DNA from: an alpha proteobacterium SCGC AAA240-E13
GTDB lineage: Bacteria; Pseudomonadota; Alphaproteobacteria; Pelagibacterales; Pelagibacteraceae
Assembly (NCBI GenBank): GCA_000504625.1
Contig: AZHR01000004.1
Location: 1 to 64,000, forward strand
DNA length: 64,000 nucleotides
Direction of reading: 5' to 3'
Position 1 is the stretch's first letter. Each line of letters opens with the position of its first letter. Under the pieces are notes generated by a model that searched no databases, was not told where the DNA came from, and saw only the letters and a program-made list of their open reading frames with translations. The position numbers were made by a program, and so were the translations under genes. Shown one piece after another: positions 63,728 through 64,000 of the stretch.

Positions 63728-64000
63728 ATTTTTTTTATTATATTTTTATTTAATATTAATTGTATCTTCGATTTTAGGTTATGGTTTTTTATTAGCAAAT
63801 TTTATAAATAAAAATCTGTTAAAGTATAATTTAGGATATATCGGGATATTGGGATTATTATCTCTAGTTCTTGTATCGTACACTACAATTTTTTTTTTTA
63901 AACATGACTACATTCATAATATAATTATACACTTTATTGGTTTATTCTCTTTTGTTTTTTTTTTTCGTAAATTAAAATTAAATAAAGATTATATTTTATT
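63720..64000 (+). CDS. Membrane protein, truncated by window end
   Basis: Starts at ATG 63720 and overlaps the end of the transferase by eight bases. The visible 93 residues are strongly hydrophobic (at least three helices: FLLYFYLILIVSSILGYGFL, YIGILGLLSLVLVSY and IIIHFIGLFSFVFFFR). A T11 run lies at 63889-63899. No motif yet; in such loci it could be a flippase (Wzx), a polymerase (Wzy) or a membrane GT. Frame is open to the window end. Confidence 0.6.
   Translation, partial: MVKFFLLYFYLILIVSSILGYGFLLANFINKNLLKYNLGYIGILGLLSLVLVSYTTIFFFKHDYIHNIIIHFIGLFSFVFFFRKLKLNKDYIL

Overview
The window looks like the chromosome of a streamlined, very AT-rich alphaproteobacterium, most likely Pelagibacterales (SAR11) or a close marine lineage. 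The reasons are short or overlapping gene junctions, long A/T homopolymers, the order tkt-gap-pgk-fda-thiE-efp-suhB-rpmE-trcR(DUF1013)-purE-rpsU-tRNA-fMet, the order ftsH-folP-glmM-thiD-purA/rpoH, and a complete tolQRAB-pal-cpoB set. The taxonomic call and all family assignments come from reading the sequence and from memory; no database was searched.

Layout. Bases 1-12,880 are core metabolism: ppdK (partial, frame broken at an A9 run), glyS, glyQ, an S49 peptidase, ispB, pdxH, aroC, dxs, ispA, xseB, a Sua5/TsaC protein and a two-gene ABC-2 exporter. A tRNA-Arg(UCG) follows. Bases 13,007-16,608 are a small accessory cluster on the minus strand: a Rieske ferredoxin-like protein, a Rieske-oxygenase catalytic domain in a separate frame, a Gfo/Idh/MocA oxidoreductase, a single-module NDP-hexose 2,3-dehydratase and a membrane GT2. 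I read it as a deoxysugar (surface glycan) modification pathway. Bases 16,739-42,573 are core again: rluD, rpoH, purA, thiD, glmM, folP, ftsH, tilS, cpoB, the tol-pal genes, ruvC-like, yebC, ymdB-like, fau, zapA, then the carbon-metabolism operon. purE, rpsU and tRNA-fMet close the core block at 43,378.

Bases 43,400-53,300 are an accessory region. It holds an FkbM-type methyltransferase broken at an A10 run, a chain of very small coupled ORFs behind msrA, a DUF2784 membrane protein, a family 5 uracil-DNA glycosylase, hspQ, two MORN-repeat secreted proteins, a B12-binding radical SAM enzyme, the severed N-terminus of a second radical SAM protein, and a cobalamin-riboswitch-controlled btuB plus a small membrane protein that may be the missing inner-membrane B12 transporter. 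From 53,551 to the window end lies a surface polysaccharide locus: two nucleotide-sugar enzymes arranged divergently, GDP-mannose 4,6-dehydratase, five soluble glycosyltransferases, a GT-C-like membrane protein, a WecA-type phosphosugar transferase and a truncated membrane protein.

The most interesting points are the deoxysugar/Rieske cluster with its single-module dehydratase, the btuB/DUF6580 B12 uptake unit, an initiator tRNA with A29:U41 in place of a G:C pair, the msrA small-ORF chain, and three reading-frame breaks that all sit in A/T homopolymers. Those three are either sequencing errors or slippage/phase-variable sites.
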